Below are positions 9,615 through 19,852 of a stretch of 64,000 nt of DNA, one piece after another. Source of the DNA: Corythucha ciliata (lineage: Eukaryota; Arthropoda; Insecta; Hemiptera; Tingidae); assembly GCA_038030265.1 (NCBI GenBank), contig CM075940.1, positions 11,594,001 through 11,658,000 of the forward strand, in the 5' to 3' direction. Position numbers and translations under genes: made by a program. The stretch's first letter is position 1; each line of letters begins with the position of its first letter. Under the pieces are notes generated by a model. It was not told the origin of the DNA. It did no database searches and saw nothing but the letters and a program-made list of their open reading frames with translations.

Positions 9615-12600
9615 GGGTCCTACAGGCGAATACCCAGCATAGTAAAACGGCGGCAGCTGATGTAGCCGTATTGCTGGGTAAGAAGGAGTTCGACGTGGGA
9701 CTGTTTCAGGAACCGTATGTATACAAGTCTAAGATTAGGGGATGGAATAATCAATATTATGTGTCTTTTTATACAGGAGTTAATGGAGTGCCTAGGGCAT
9801 GTGTAGTCGTAGCAGCGGATTTGCAACCGGTGCCACTGCGGGCGTACGAGACGAGGGACTTTGTAGCGGTTGCCGTCCAAGGAGAGATACCGGGCGTAGG
9901 ACGAAAGAAAATAGTGGTGGTCTCGTGGTACCGGGCGGCGGACAGTGATGTGGTCCCGGAGTGCCTGGAACGCCTAAGAGATTATTGTAGCGACACCGGG
10001 AGCCTGTTGGTGGTGGGAGCGGACGTAAACGCCCACCATGAAGTGTGGGGTTCCTCAAATAACAATCGGCCTGGTGAGGAACTCCTGGAAGGACTGGTAA
10101 GATTAGGACTAACGATTGAGAATGTCGGGAGTGAGCCAACTTTTGTGGTGCGTAATAGGACGGAGGTCCTGGATGTTACGCTAAGCTTAGGGCCGACGAA
10201 TAGATGGATTACTAATTGGCGGGTCTGTGACAGATTAATAACCTCTGATCACAGGCCTATTATGTTTAGTTTAGGAGCCAAAGGAGTTAAGAAACCCCCT
10301 GGGAGGAATCCGAGAAGAACGGACTGGGAGAAATTCGAGAGGATGGTAGGAGAAGCAACGGGAGAAGTATCCAGAAACACTTTAGATGAAGAGGAGAAGG
10401 AGATAAGAGAAATTATAACTTTGGCTTTTCAGGCGGCGTGTCCCGAAAGAAGGGCCAAAGAAAGGGGAGCGGTGTGGTGGAACGCCCACCTTAAAGAAAA
10501 GAAGCGGAGGATGAACTCGTCGTTGAGCGCGGCTAAGAGAACGGATGGAGAGGAGGAATGGGAGGCGTATCACCGGGCGCGGAAAGAGTATAAAAGTGCG
10601 ATTCGGAGAGAGAAGAGGAAGTCGTGGAGGAGCTTTTGCGAAGAGGTGGCGAGCACGCGGGAGGCGGCGAGACTTAACCGCATAGTAAAGGAGGATAGCC
10701 GGCAACTTCTAGGCACAATTATTGAGCCGTCAGGTGAAGTAGTGGTAGAAAGTAGGGAAATTTTGGAGTCGTTATTAAGCGCGCATTTTCCAGGTTGTGA
10801 GGAGGAGGAGGTTGTGCCCAGCCAGCATAGAGCGGAACATGAAGGAGCGATGAAGGAGAGCGACGCTATTATTAATAGAGAGCGCTTCAGATGGGCCCTA
10901 AAGTCGATGGGCCAATATAAAGCACCGGGAATCGACGGGGTATACCCATGCATGCTGCAGAGGACTGGAGGACGAACGCAGGAAAGGATAAGGAGACTCT
11001 TCGTCACATCTCTGGCGACGGGGCAAGTACCAACGCCATGGAAAAGAGTGAGAGTAACGTTCATACCTAAAGGTGGAGGGAAGCATGATAGGGCCGGAAA
11101 CTTCAGGCCCATAAGTTTAAGTTCGGTAATGATGAGGTTGATGGAGAAGACGCTAGACGGGTATATTCGGGAGGGCATAGGTAAAAGTAGACCATATCAC
11201 CCGAGGCAGCATGCTTACATAGCGGGGAAATCGACAGAGTCGGCGTTGCAAGAGCTGGTAGGGAAGCTGGAGGACACCATAGCCCAAAAAGAATACGCAT
11301 TGGTTTTGTTCCTGGACATAGAGGGAGCATTCAACCAGGTCACTTTTCAGTGTATAGTGGAGGCTCTGAAAACCTTTCGGGTGAACCCAATGGTAGTTAG
11401 ATGGATCAGTCATGCTTTGAGGCATAGGTGGATTAGGGCGGAGTTAGGGGGAGAAACGGTAGAAAGGAGGGCAAAGAGAGGAACCCCGCAGGGGTCTAGC
11501 CTCTCGCCCCTCTTATGGATAATAGTGGTAGACGAACTAATTAGATTAATGGAGGAAAATGGCTTCTATATGCAGTTTTTTGCGGATGATGGAGCCATCG
11601 TGGTGAGAGGAAAGGTATTGTCGACACTTTTTGAACTCATGAGGCAGGCGATTGGTATAGTGGAGGAATGGTGCGAGCCAAGAGGGTTAACCATTAACCC
11701 GAGCAAAGTGAAGCTGTGTCTGTTCACCCACAAGAGGAACAGGCAGGGGCTTCAGACTCTACAGATTAGGGGTAAGGAGGTGGAGTTAACAACGGAAGTT
11801 AAGTATTTAGGGGTGTGGCTAGATCATCGACTGAGCTGGGAGAAGCACATAAGGGAAACTTATCAAAAGGCGATGGGCACCTTTTGTCAGGTTAGAAGGG
11901 TGGTGGGGAAAACATGGGGCCTGAACCCCAAAATGACCCTATGGTTGTACACGGGGATTATCCGACCAAGGATCCTTTACGGGGCCATGGTTTGGTGGAG
12001 GGCGGCGAATAAAAAGGGAAACGCAGCTAAACTGGACAGAGTGCAAAGGCTGGCCTGTCTGGCGACCCTAGGGGCGTTCAGAACGACACCAACAAGACCG
12101 ATGGAGGTAATGCTAGGACTAAAACCCTTAAGCCTTGAACTGCAGGCACGGGCTATGGAAACGGTATACAGATTGGACTGTATGTCAGGGGAGGTAGGAA
12201 AGGGGGGGATACGAGAACACATGCGCAGAGTGGCACCGTCCACGGGCATGAGATCGGATCAAATGGTTAAACAAGGGGACTTTGGAAAGACGATCGGGGT
12301 CAAACTATCCCGGGAGATCGGGCAAGGGGGGGATACAGAAGAGATTAAGTGTTTTACGGACGGTTCAAAAATTGGAACCGGGAAAGGGAAGGCGGGGTCA
12401 GGCATATACATCCCCGGAATGGGGGTGGAAGAGAGCCTGACGCTGGGGAAATATGCGACGGTGTTCCAGGCGGAGGTTGCGGCCATAGAGGCTTGTGCAA
12501 TCGAACTGAGACGGAAAGGTGTGACAGATAAGCGAATAACGATATACTCGGACAGCCGAGCCGCCCTCGGGGCCATTTCCAGGCCGGTGGTCAAGTCGGG

Positions 12601-13198
12601 GGCGGTGGGGGGCTGTAGAGCCAGTATATCGGCATTGCTGACGGAGGGTAACACGGTTACATTGGGGTGGGTACCAGGCCATGCTGGCATCCCGGGGAAT
12701 GAGAGAGCAGACAAGCTGGCTAAGACGGGGGCCATGACAGAGTATGTCGGCCCAGAACCGGTGGTGGGGATAGCAAGGGAAGTAGGACTCAGTGAAATTC
12801 GGGGTTGGGCGAAAGCTGAAGCCCAGGCACGATGGGAAGCAGAGGATCACTGCAGACAAGCGAAAGAGGGCATTAAAAGGTATGATGCCAACACGACAAA
12901 GTGGCTGGTAGGGTTAGGGCGAAAGCAAACTAGAAAGATAGTGGGAATATTTACCGGGCACTTTGCAGTTCAGAGACACTTGCACATGATGGGGCTAATA
13001 GGGGATCCCACATGTGAGAGGTGTGGAGTGGAGGAGGAGACAACGGGTCATTTAGTGAGAGAGTGTGAGGGGTTTGCGGCAGCGAGGTTTGCAATATTTG
13101 GGAGGGACAGGTTGACCGACCTAGAATTTTCCAGGACTCAAGGGGTCCGAGTACTGGATTTTCTGGGGAGAGTGAGGAGGTTTGAGGAGCCGTGCTAG
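9611..13198 (+). CDS. LINE ORF2: endonuclease, reverse transcriptase, RNase H, CCHC
   Basis: 1195 codons, no internal stop, TAG at 13196-13198. Domains in order: APE-type endonuclease (about 1-225; LQANTQHSK at the start, QEPY near 33, ADVNAHHEVWG near 136, SDHRPI near 212); reverse transcriptase (about 440-760; FLDIEGAFN, GTPQGSSLSP, FFADD near 655); RNase H (about 912-1050; FTDGSK, QAEVAAIEA, YSDSRAAL, VPGHAGIPGNERAD); zinc finger [18 protein letters not shown] near 1135. All catalytic motifs look intact. The endonuclease nicks the target and the RT copies the element RNA there. There is no ATG at the head: an in-frame TAA (9608-9610) is followed by GTG, which overlaps the ORF1 stop as GTGA. 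Translation probably depends on coupling to ORF1 or on frameshifting. Confidence 0.96.
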   Translation: MRVLQANTQHSKTAAADVAVLLGKKEFDVGLFQEPYVYKSKIRGWNNQYYVSFYTGVNGVPRACVVVAADLQPVPLRAYETRDFVAVAVQGEIPGVGRKKIVVVSWYRAADSDVVPECLERLRDYCSDTGSLLVVGADVNAHHEVWGSSNNNRPGEELLEGLVRLGLTIENVGSEPTFVVRNRTEVLDVTLSLGPTNRWITNWRVCDRLITSDHRPIMFSLGAKGVKKPPGRNPRRTDWEKFERMVGEATGEVSRNTLDEEEKEIREIITLAFQAACPERRAKERGAVWWNAHLKEKKRRMNSSLSAAKRTDGEEEWEAYHRARKEYKSAIRREKRKSWRSFCEEVASTREAARLNRIVKEDSRQLLGTIIEPSGEVVVESREILESLLSAHFPGCEEEEVVPSQHRAEHEGAMKESDAIINRERFRWALKSMGQYKAPGIDGVYPCMLQRTGGRTQERIRRLFVTSLATGQVPTPWKRVRVTFIPKGGGKHDRAGNFRPISLSSVMMRLMEKTLDGYIREGIGKSRPYHPRQHAYIAGKSTESALQELVGKLEDTIAQKEYALVLFLDIEGAFNQVTFQCIVEALKTFRVNPMVVRWISHALRHRWIRAELGGETVERRAKRGTPQGSSLSPLLWIIVVDELIRLMEENGFYMQFFADDGAIVVRGKVLSTLFELMRQAIGIVEEWCEPRGLTINPSKVKLCLFTHKRNRQGLQTLQIRGKEVELTTEVKYLGVWLDHRLSWEKHIRETYQKAMGTFCQVRRVVGKTWGLNPKMTLWLYTGIIRPRILYGAMVWWRAANKKGNAAKLDRVQRLACLATLGAFRTTPTRPMEVMLGLKPLSLELQARAMETVYRLDCMSGEVGKGGIREHMRRVAPSTGMRSDQMVKQGDFGKTIGVKLSREIGQGGDTEEIKCFTDGSKIGTGKGKAGSGIYIPGMGVEESLTLGKYATVFQAEVAAIEACAIELRRKGVTDKRITIYSDSRAALGAISRPVVKSGAVGGCRASISALLTEGNTVTLGWVPGHAGIPGNERADKLAKTGAMTEYVGPEPVVGIAREVGLSEIRGWAKAEAQARWEAEDHCRQAKEGIKRYDANTTKWLVGLGRKQTRKIVGIFTGHFAVQRHLHMMGLIGDPTCERCGVEEETTGHLVRECEGFAAARFAIFGRDRLTDLEFSRTQGVRVLDFLGRVRRFEEPC

Positions 13199-13317
13199 CC
13201 CCTCCGAGTCCGGGACCCGTTGGGTATGGCGTAGGGGCCCAATTGGTGGCCTTGGCGTCGCCGGGCTCGGCTTGGCCGGGACGGCACCCCCAAAAAAAAA
13301 AAAAAAAAAAAAAAAAA
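13199..13317 (+). other. LINE 3' UTR and A-tail
   Basis: A GC-rich 3' UTR of about 92 bases begins CCCCTCCGAGTCCGGGACC and contains GGGTATGGCGTAGGGGCCCAA followed by a GC stem, then a 25-base A-run. The GGGTATGGCGTAGG block onward is shared with the SINE tail at 5212-5266, so it is the likely RT recognition region. Confidence 0.88.
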
Positions 13318-13330
13318 ACGGCATGAACGC
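13318..13330 (+). repeat. Right target-site duplication of the LINE
   Basis: Exact repeat of 9071-9083 (ACGGCATGAACGC), directly after the A-tail; the first A may belong to the tail. Confidence 0.93.
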
Positions 13331-13734
13331 AAAATCAATATTCTAAATTGTCATAAACGCCTAAAAACGTAACGTTTTCGTTGCGCTAATACAAAAAACC
13401 AAGAATTTGACTTCACAAAACAATTTACTGTGTCACCGAAAATAGCTGCACACGTTGTCAAACGACATAAAAACTTCTCCGTTTTCCCAGCTTTCCAACG
13501 GTGTACTCGAAAGTAGAATTATCTCCCTCCTTTGACGAGAAAATTCGAAAAGAAGCGAAAAATTCATACATTTTGGGCTAAAAAAGTGAATAATAACAGG
13601 TGCGAAAATTCATTTGTTTGGCTCTCTTTCTTGAGAAATCCAAGCGCTGGCACGGTAAAAATTAAAATGTATTGCATTTGAAGAATAAACAACACACAAA
13701 CAAATTAATAAAATGGACGAAGAGGTGGGCGAAT

Positions 13735-13938
13735 TTAGGGCGTCTGCTGGTTTTTATGGGGGCTGGGCTGGGATCGTCGAAGACCGATATCACCGTCTTG
13801 CTGGAAAATAATTTGTTCCCTCAGCTCTGGGTCCATTCCGTCAAGAAGACGTGGCAATTCGACTTGCAGGAAATGCAGATAGCCTTGCCCCGTTCCTTCA
13901 AAGAAATGTGGGCCTATTAATCGGTCTCTCCGACCCAT
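13735..13938 (-). pseudogene. Tc1/mariner-type DDE transposase fragment
   Basis: An open frame of 67 codons in and beside the loop of the fold-back element. It reads GPHFFEGTGQGYL, LQVELPRLLDGM and IIFQQDGD, which is the conserved block around the second catalytic Asp (FQQDG) of DDE_3/Tc1-type transposases. The rest of the transposase (first Asp, DNA-binding domains, third acidic residue) is missing. It cannot be active and only identifies the ancestor of the element. Confidence 0.8.
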
Positions 13939-14605
13939 AAAAAACCAGCAGACGCCCTAAATTCGCCCACATCTTCGTCCATTTTATTAATTTGTTTGTG
14001 TGTTGTTTATTCTTCAAATGCAATACATTTTAATTTTTACCGTGCCAGCGCTTGGATTTCTCAAGAAAGAGAGCCAAACAAATGAATTTTCGCACCTGTT
14101 ATTATTCACATTTTTAGCCCAAAATGTATGACTTTTTCGCTTCTTTTCGAATTTTCTCGTCAAAGGAGGGAGATAATTCCACTTTCGAGTACACCGTCGG
14201 AAAGCTGGGAAAACGGAGAAGTTTTTATGTCGTTTGACAACGTGTGAAGCTATTTTTGGTGACACAGTAAATTGTTTTGTGAAGTCAAATTCTTGGTTTT
14301 TTTGCATTAACGCAACGAAAACGTTACGTTTTTAGGCGTTTATGACAATTTCGAATATTGATTTTGCGTTCATCCCGTAGAAAATTTTCCGTAGATTACG
14401 AAACTGCCATCACTTTTGGAAAACGGTGAAGTAGAAGCTGAGAAATAACAGTTTTTCGGCGAAAAATACAATTGCGCCTAAAAATCACTAAACAAATTAT
14501 TACTCGAAAACAAAAAGAGATAGGCCACTATCCGAATAGGACTTTTTTATCCCATTTTTGGTGTACTATTACCCAATTTTTTTTTTGCATCTCAAAACCG
14601 ACCAC

Positions 14606-14934
14606 AAGCCAAAAGCCAAGATTGTAATGAACCAATCAAAGAAAGTGAAGTTACATATACATTATATTGTCTATCGTAGAAAAAATAATAAATTAATACA
14701 GCTTTGCTTGCCACTGCCACCCATATCTTGATTTCTATTTGTCAGTATAGCATTGCAGCCAGTAGCGTGCCAGCTGCCCAACAAGCTGTCCCTCTTGCAG
14801 GGGCGTAGGTACGGGGGGATATGGGGGATAGATTCCCCCCCCCCAGAACTACAAGTATACGAACGAAGAAGCACTAGTGCCATAACGATGAGCCCCATAA
14901 AATCTCCAAAAATCAGCGTTTCACACTGAAACAT
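14606..14934 (+). mobile_element. Family A, copy 1 (right part, with 135-base repeat)
   Basis: 14606-14740 repeats 8705-8840 in the same orientation. From 14741 the sequence continues as in copy 2 (34810-35005): 'gcagccagtagcgtgccagc', 'caggggcgtaggtacggg', a C-run and 'gaacgaag.agcactagtgcc'. It is then interrupted by element B at 14935. Confidence 0.8.
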
Positions 14935-16802
14935 GGGCGTAGCCAGCGGGGGTAGGGGTGGGCAGTTGCCCTCCCGTAGAATCAAAAACGCAGATTTCGT
15001 GGGGCAGCTGCCCACCCCTAAAATTCCAACAAATCTTTTCCCTGATCTGGCCAACAGAAACAAATTTATTATATTTCGCTCCATATAACCAATTTTGCGG
15101 ATTTTTCTCACTAAAAAAACAACACATTTTCGCACATCGGTTTCACCAAAAATAAAAAATTCGCGGATGTTTGTTGCTGACAAACTGATTTCGAGAGTCG
15201 GCTTTATTTGGAAACCGATTTTGCTGATTTTTTGGGGGGAAAAAATTCCATTTTCGCAGGCTCGACGCGCGAAATTTCGTGTGTTTGGGTTAGCTCAAAT
15301 CGTGTTTAGCCCGCTGTACCATACAGACTTATGGTGGGAGAGAAACTGTCAGCGTCTCAGGTCTAAAATTTAAAGTTAAGCTCCAAAAGTATCACTTTCC
15401 GGGAGAGGGGGAAGAAGTTTCAGTTTTTCGACTTAAAATCCGAAATAGAAGGCTACAAACGAGAAACGACAGTTTTCTAGCAGATATTTATTTTTTGACG
15501 GATTAGTGGCCGTTTCTGTGCAAATTTAGTCTCTGATGACCGTGAATTGACGCGATTCCAACCTCCAGATCCTGTTAAAAGCCTGCAAAAAGGCAATGGT
15601 GCAGTGATGCCGCCCACAGGCATGGATCCAGTTTTTCCTCAAGAGGGGTTGCGCAGAATCCCCCACCCCCCCATTTTACTCGTGAATGAGGATTATTTAC
15701 GTTTCGTCAATTGACGTTTTTCCTTAATTTTAGGTGAAACTGAGTGCTTTTTCTCAATTCTACCTCGAACTATAGCCTATTTTCTTCATTTTAACCGTAA
15801 AAAGGTCTCAAAAAACCGTGAAATAACGCATTTTTGATTTTACTATTTTAATTACGGCCAGGGCATCCCCTATAAACCGCGAAACGGTGAGGAATGTAAC
15901 CTGTGAATGAACGCTATTTCTCAATTTTAGCCACGACAATTACACTGTAATCAACAAAAAACGGTGACAATTTTGCCAATTCATTTTCCCTCAATTTCAG
16001 CCGCGAAATAGTGCTTTAATCTCAATTCTGCCTTGAGCAATTCCCCCCTTCAAATTTCAGCAGTGAAAAGGTCCACATAACACTAATGTTAACGAATTTC
16101 ATTAATTTTGACCCGGACGTTGCATCGCGAACCTTAAAATAGGTGTTTTTTCTCAATGTGCCTTAATTTTAGCCGAAAATAAGAACTTTTTCAAAAATGT
16201 GTGCGCTAAGTCGCCCTCTTTCTCGATTGTACCCGCAAACTTGCTATATAAATGTATAAAAACAGTCAATTATCACTTTTTCGCGAAGTTCACCGAGATG
16301 TTGGGTTGAGAAACCACGAACTGGTGCCTTCTCTCAATTTTACCTGCGTGAATGAGCTCCATTTCTCAATTTTAGCCTTGAATTGGCGTTTTTCCTCAAT
16401 TTTAGCCACAAATGAGCGATTTTTCTCAATTTTGCATTGAACGAGCAATTTATTTTGTTAATTTTAGCTGGGAAAAGGGCATTGTAAACCGTGAATTAGC
16501 GCATTTTCATGATTTCGGCCCGGACTTTGGATCGCGAAACCGCAAATTAGTGTGGTTTTTGAATTTCAACCGCGAGTAATGAGATTCATTTCTCAAGTTG
16601 AACGTGAATCAGCGCTATTTCTCAATTCTAGCCGTGAATGGGTGTTTTCCCTGAGTACTAGCCGCAAAATGTCCTTTTCATGGATTTCATCCGCGAATGA
16701 GTACTTTTTCTCAAGACGTGCGCCCCCCCCCCCCACAAAACTCTGAATTTGTGTGCCTGATGGTTGGCTGCCCACCCCTTGATCATGAGCTGGCTACGCC
16801 CC
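14935..16802 (+). mobile_element. Element B, copy 1: TIR element with minisatellite interior
   Basis: The left end reads GGGCGTAGCCAGCGGGGG and the right end, in reverse, GGGGCGTAGCCAGC; both carry GGGTGGGCAG a little inside. The first 700 bases are non-repetitive without a supported gene. From about 15640 to 16720 the interior is M1 minisatellite in reverse orientation. The element splits family A copy 1: sequence before 14935 and after 16802 is contiguous at about 35005-35015. Flanks suggest an imperfect short duplication (ctgaaa/ctgaag). A second, inverted copy is at 38331-40222. Termini of this kind are common in hAT-like and other DNA transposons, but no transposase is present, so the superfamily is open. 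Confidence 0.8.
15640..16720 (-). repeat. Minisatellite M1 array inside element B
   Basis: About 35 degenerate units of about 30 bases, read on the minus strand. On the plus strand they appear as 'ctcaattttagccgcgaatt' words. Units differ by many substitutions and small indels, so the array is old or has not been homogenised. Confidence 0.85.
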
Positions 16803-16871
16803 TCGCTGAAGCTAGGTTTAGCAGATTTTCTGGACTTAAAACAGCTTTTTCCTTGGACTTCAGACCCAACG

Positions 16872-18424
16872 CAGTAGTGTACCGATGTACGGGGGTGGAG
16901 GGGTCGCCCCGGACCATCTATCAGACAAAAATCGGTAATATTCGTGGCTATAGCTGCTAATAACCGCTGATTCGTGGTCTCGCGATGCAACTTCCAGACA
17001 AAAATTAAGAAAAAAATCGCTGATTCGCGGAACTTGGAGGCCATTCTACGAATAATTTGTGGAAATCAACGCAAAAGTGTTGTATTTGGGCGAACCCCGC
17101 GGTTTTAGTTGAGAAAACACGCTGTAATATTGACAAATAAAATATGCTTTCAGGTTAGAATTGGACAAAAATGGCAAATTCACAACTGAAATGGAAATGG
17201 GGAATAGGATGCTGAATGGCCGCAAAATTAGCACAAAACGCTACTTCACAGCTGAAATTAGGAAAAATCGCTAATTTTCAATTTGCAGATATATAAAGTT
17301 ATGGAAAAACGTTAATTCGCGGATACAAAATGAACAAAATCACTAATTCGCAGTAAAAATTGAATAAATCACCAATTAGCGCAGCTAAAATTAAGACAAA
17401 ACGTTAATTTTCACTTCTAATTTGGAAAAAATGCTAATTCTCTTTTAAAAATGAAAAAAAAAATTGCTAATTTGCAGCTTAAATTGAGTCAAACACCAAT
17501 TCTTGGCAACAATTGACAAAACTCGGTAGGTAATGGACAGGTTGGAAACGCTACCACGCTGCTGAAATTTAGAAAAAGCGAAAATTCGCAGCTAAAATTG
17601 AGAAACGTCACTAATTCGCGAGTTAAGTGTCGTGAATTTTTTAATTTAAAAATTATGATTTTTTGGCAGAAATGGATGGATAGATGTACAGTTTTTGGTT
17701 TGAAAAATAATTTTACATTTATAATTTAAATTCGCACCTTCTGAAGGCTAAAACACTTCACTTCAAAGCACTTTTGTGGCTAAAATTCAGAAAAATGGCA
17801 AATTCATGCATGGCTATAGTACAATATTAAAAAATACGCTAATTCACGGCTAGAACTGAGAAGAAGCAATAATCAATACCTATAAAAGTTATATAAAATT
17901 GCTAATGCGGTGGTAAAATGTGAAAAACCGCTAATTTGCGGATAATATTTAGAAAATAAAATAATCAGCCTGGTCTAAATTGAGAGAAAGGTTAATTTTA
18001 AGCCTAAAAATTAAAAAAATTGCTAATTCGCGGCTAAAAATGGAAAAATCGCCAGTTTACAGCTAAAATTGCGCCAAACGCCAATTTGTGACTGAAATTG
18101 AGAAAATTCGCTAATTCACCGGTTTGAAACGCTACGACGCGTCGCCGCTAAAATTTTATAGAAACGCTAATTCGCGGTTGAAATTGAGAAGAACGATACA
18201 CTCGGTCAAAGTTGAGAAAAGCGCTAATTTGCGGGTAGAGTCCGAAAATCGCCCTTAACTGAGAGATTGAGGCTATGATGAGGCCAGCAAGATGTCCATG
18301 ATTCAAGAGTGTGCTTGGCTGGGTGGAATGATGACTAAAATGTGAAATTACCCCCTCCCCTCACTCTTACGAGATTTCAATCTGATCCCCCTCCCCCCGG
18401 GACAAATTCCTACCTACGCCACTG
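16872..18424 (+). mobile_element. Element C, copy 1: TIR element filled with minisatellite
   Basis: The left end reads CAGTAGTGTACCGATGTACG followed by a G-rich stretch and CGCCCCGGACC. The right end, in reverse, reads CAGTGGCGTAGGTAGGAATT and a G-rich stretch. Nearly the whole 1.55 kb interior is M1 minisatellite (16930-18260). Copy 2 at 35072-36921 has the same order and near-identical ends. No protein is encoded, so it is non-autonomous. A clear target duplication was not found by eye. Confidence 0.75.
16930..18260 (+). repeat. Minisatellite M1 array inside element C1
   Basis: About 40 degenerate units in the plus orientation (for example 'aattcgcggttgaaattgag' near 18170). It is collinear, unit by unit, with 35130-36740, including odd interruptions such as 'tggatggata'. 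The two arrays were therefore copied as part of a transposon and not expanded independently. Confidence 0.85.
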
Positions 18425-19484
18425 CCCTCTTGCCTCGCTGTCCTTTGCCATGGTGGAGGGGCGATATTAAGAAAATAGAAAGCAATGGAGTCTTGAGTGC
18501 ATTCCATACCGTTTACCCATGTTCCATAACTTCGAACCATCTGACACGATTCAAGAAGATTATAACAACAAAACTTATGAACCATAAGTTTTGTTGAAAT
18601 GAACCAATCGGTGTAGATCGAAGATACGGCATAAAAATACATTCTAAAATTGAGTTTCCAGAGAAATAACTGATAAAGCCATTGTCATTTTCCTATTTTC
18701 ATAAACAGGGACAACAGGTAGCCTTCGGGCAAGCGGAACTCATAGATTTATTTATGGGTGACTTTATTTTTAACTTAAATCGGCCTTCAGAAGTTACATT
18801 ATCGTTTCATTAGAACGTTTCCGGTTCAGAGCAATAACGTGAAATTCTCCAGCTACAATTTATTTTCTTAAGCTCTTTTCGCGACATCTACTTCAAAGGG
18901 TCTGTATCTGTGGTAGTGAACTGGAAAATTGAAAGTTTTTTCTAACTTATCTGTATTGAAAATGAATTTGTGTACTACTGACCGTTAAAAAAAAGAAGAA
19001 AGAAAAAAAAAACAAAAAAAAAAAAAACAGACCTGAGCAGTCCCTGTCGGAATATGTATGGACTTATTGACTTGAAACTTATCACTTCTCTAATGATGTC
19101 AGTTTAGTTGTCTGTGTCTTCAAATTTTACAAATTATAGTTCCTCGGATAATAAGTATGTTTTTAATGTTAATTTCCAACACATGAGAAGATTGAAAAAC
19201 TTTATAATGTAACTTCCAGGGTTAATCTGAACGTTTTTGAAGTGTTCTACATCAAAAATGGTCCAAATCCAAGCCCTGAACGCTCTTTTAAAATTTAAAT
19301 TCCTGCGAGAAAACACCCTCCTGTGGGACGGTTCAGTCTAGGGTGACCAGGCGTCCCACTTCCCCCCGGACTCCCAGACATGTTCCACTTTTTAGAGCGT
19401 CCGTGTGAACGTCCGGGGGTTCGGGGAGAGGTCAAAATTGTCGTAGGTCTTCTCACCTTCCTGCCACGATTTTGCCTGATCAGG
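18425..19484. other. No gene seen
   Basis: Non-repetitive sequence without convincing coding potential. An A-rich tract at 18987-19027 could be an old retrotransposon tail, but no body is recognisable next to it. Confidence 0.45.
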
Positions 19485-19714
19485 CGCTGAAGGACGAAAG
19501 GGTGTTAAATGGAATAACACGGGTGGTATCCACGTGACAACCATTTTAATCGTGGTAGGATAACGCCGTGTTAAAATTATAACAGCCCTTCGTACTTGCC
19601 CCCCAGGGAGGGTTGTTATAATTTTAACACGGCGTAATCCTATCACAATTAAAATGGTTGTCACGTGGATACCACCCGTGTATTCCATATAACACCCCTT
19701 CGTACTTCAGCCCC
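19485..19714. mobile_element. Near-perfect fold-back element, about 100-base arms
   Basis: Arms 19485-19584 and 19614-19714 are inverted copies with few mismatches (shared: ACGGGTGGTATCCACGTG, CCGTGTTAAAATTATAACA). The loop is about 29 bases. A copy of a single arm plus the loop sequence lies at 42538-42664, so the family is dispersed. No protein and no clear target duplication. Confidence 0.85.
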
Positions 19715-19852
19715 AAGAGCGCGGGGATTCAGCGCCAAGGGGCGGGGTGATAGCGCACAGCCCTTTCGGAGAAAAAGACCGTGATTTCACCCACTCTGAA
19801 TCACTCGCACACACTGTCATGCCTCGATTTCACTAAAAACTCCGGTAGCGTT

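Larger units (their letters stand above)
9084..13317 (+). mobile_element. Non-LTR retrotransposon, 5'-truncated, with RNase H
   Basis: A 4.2 kb LINE with the end of ORF1, a complete ORF2, a short 3' UTR and a 25-base A-tail, bounded by 13-base duplications. ORF1 is open right up to the 5' junction without a start, so the copy is 5'-truncated. Endonuclease-RT-RNase H-CCHC order places it in the I/LOA/R1 group of LINEs; RNase H argues against a classical R1 or Jockey. ORF2 is free of stops over 1195 codons, which suggests a recent insertion. A rearranged relative of its 3' end is at 55089-55494. Confidence 0.94.
8840..14605. mobile_element. Giant Tc1/mariner-like fold-back element, split by a LINE
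   Basis: The left arm (8840-9083, then 13331-13760 after the LINE) and right arm (13934-14605) are inverted copies of about 673 bases with few differences. The loop is 173 bases. The outer end reads TA then CAGGGTGGTCGG, a typical mariner-like terminus after a TA target. The right end stops at CCGACCAC, four bases short of symmetry. The loop encodes a transposase fragment on the minus strand. A non-autonomous element derived from an IS630/Tc1/mariner transposon with hugely extended terminal repeats fits best. A diverged solo arm lies at 31230-31480. Copy A2 at 34800 shows the site without this element. Confidence 0.85.

Noticed and set aside
10570..11178. Long antisense open frame opposite LINE ORF2
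   Set aside because: It mirrors the RT coding frame, has no family features, and is expected as a shadow of a long GC-rich ORF.
10382..13320. Assigning the LINE to R1 and the locus to rDNA
   Set aside because: RNase H is present and no rDNA sequence flanks the element; the target is inside a fold-back transposon.
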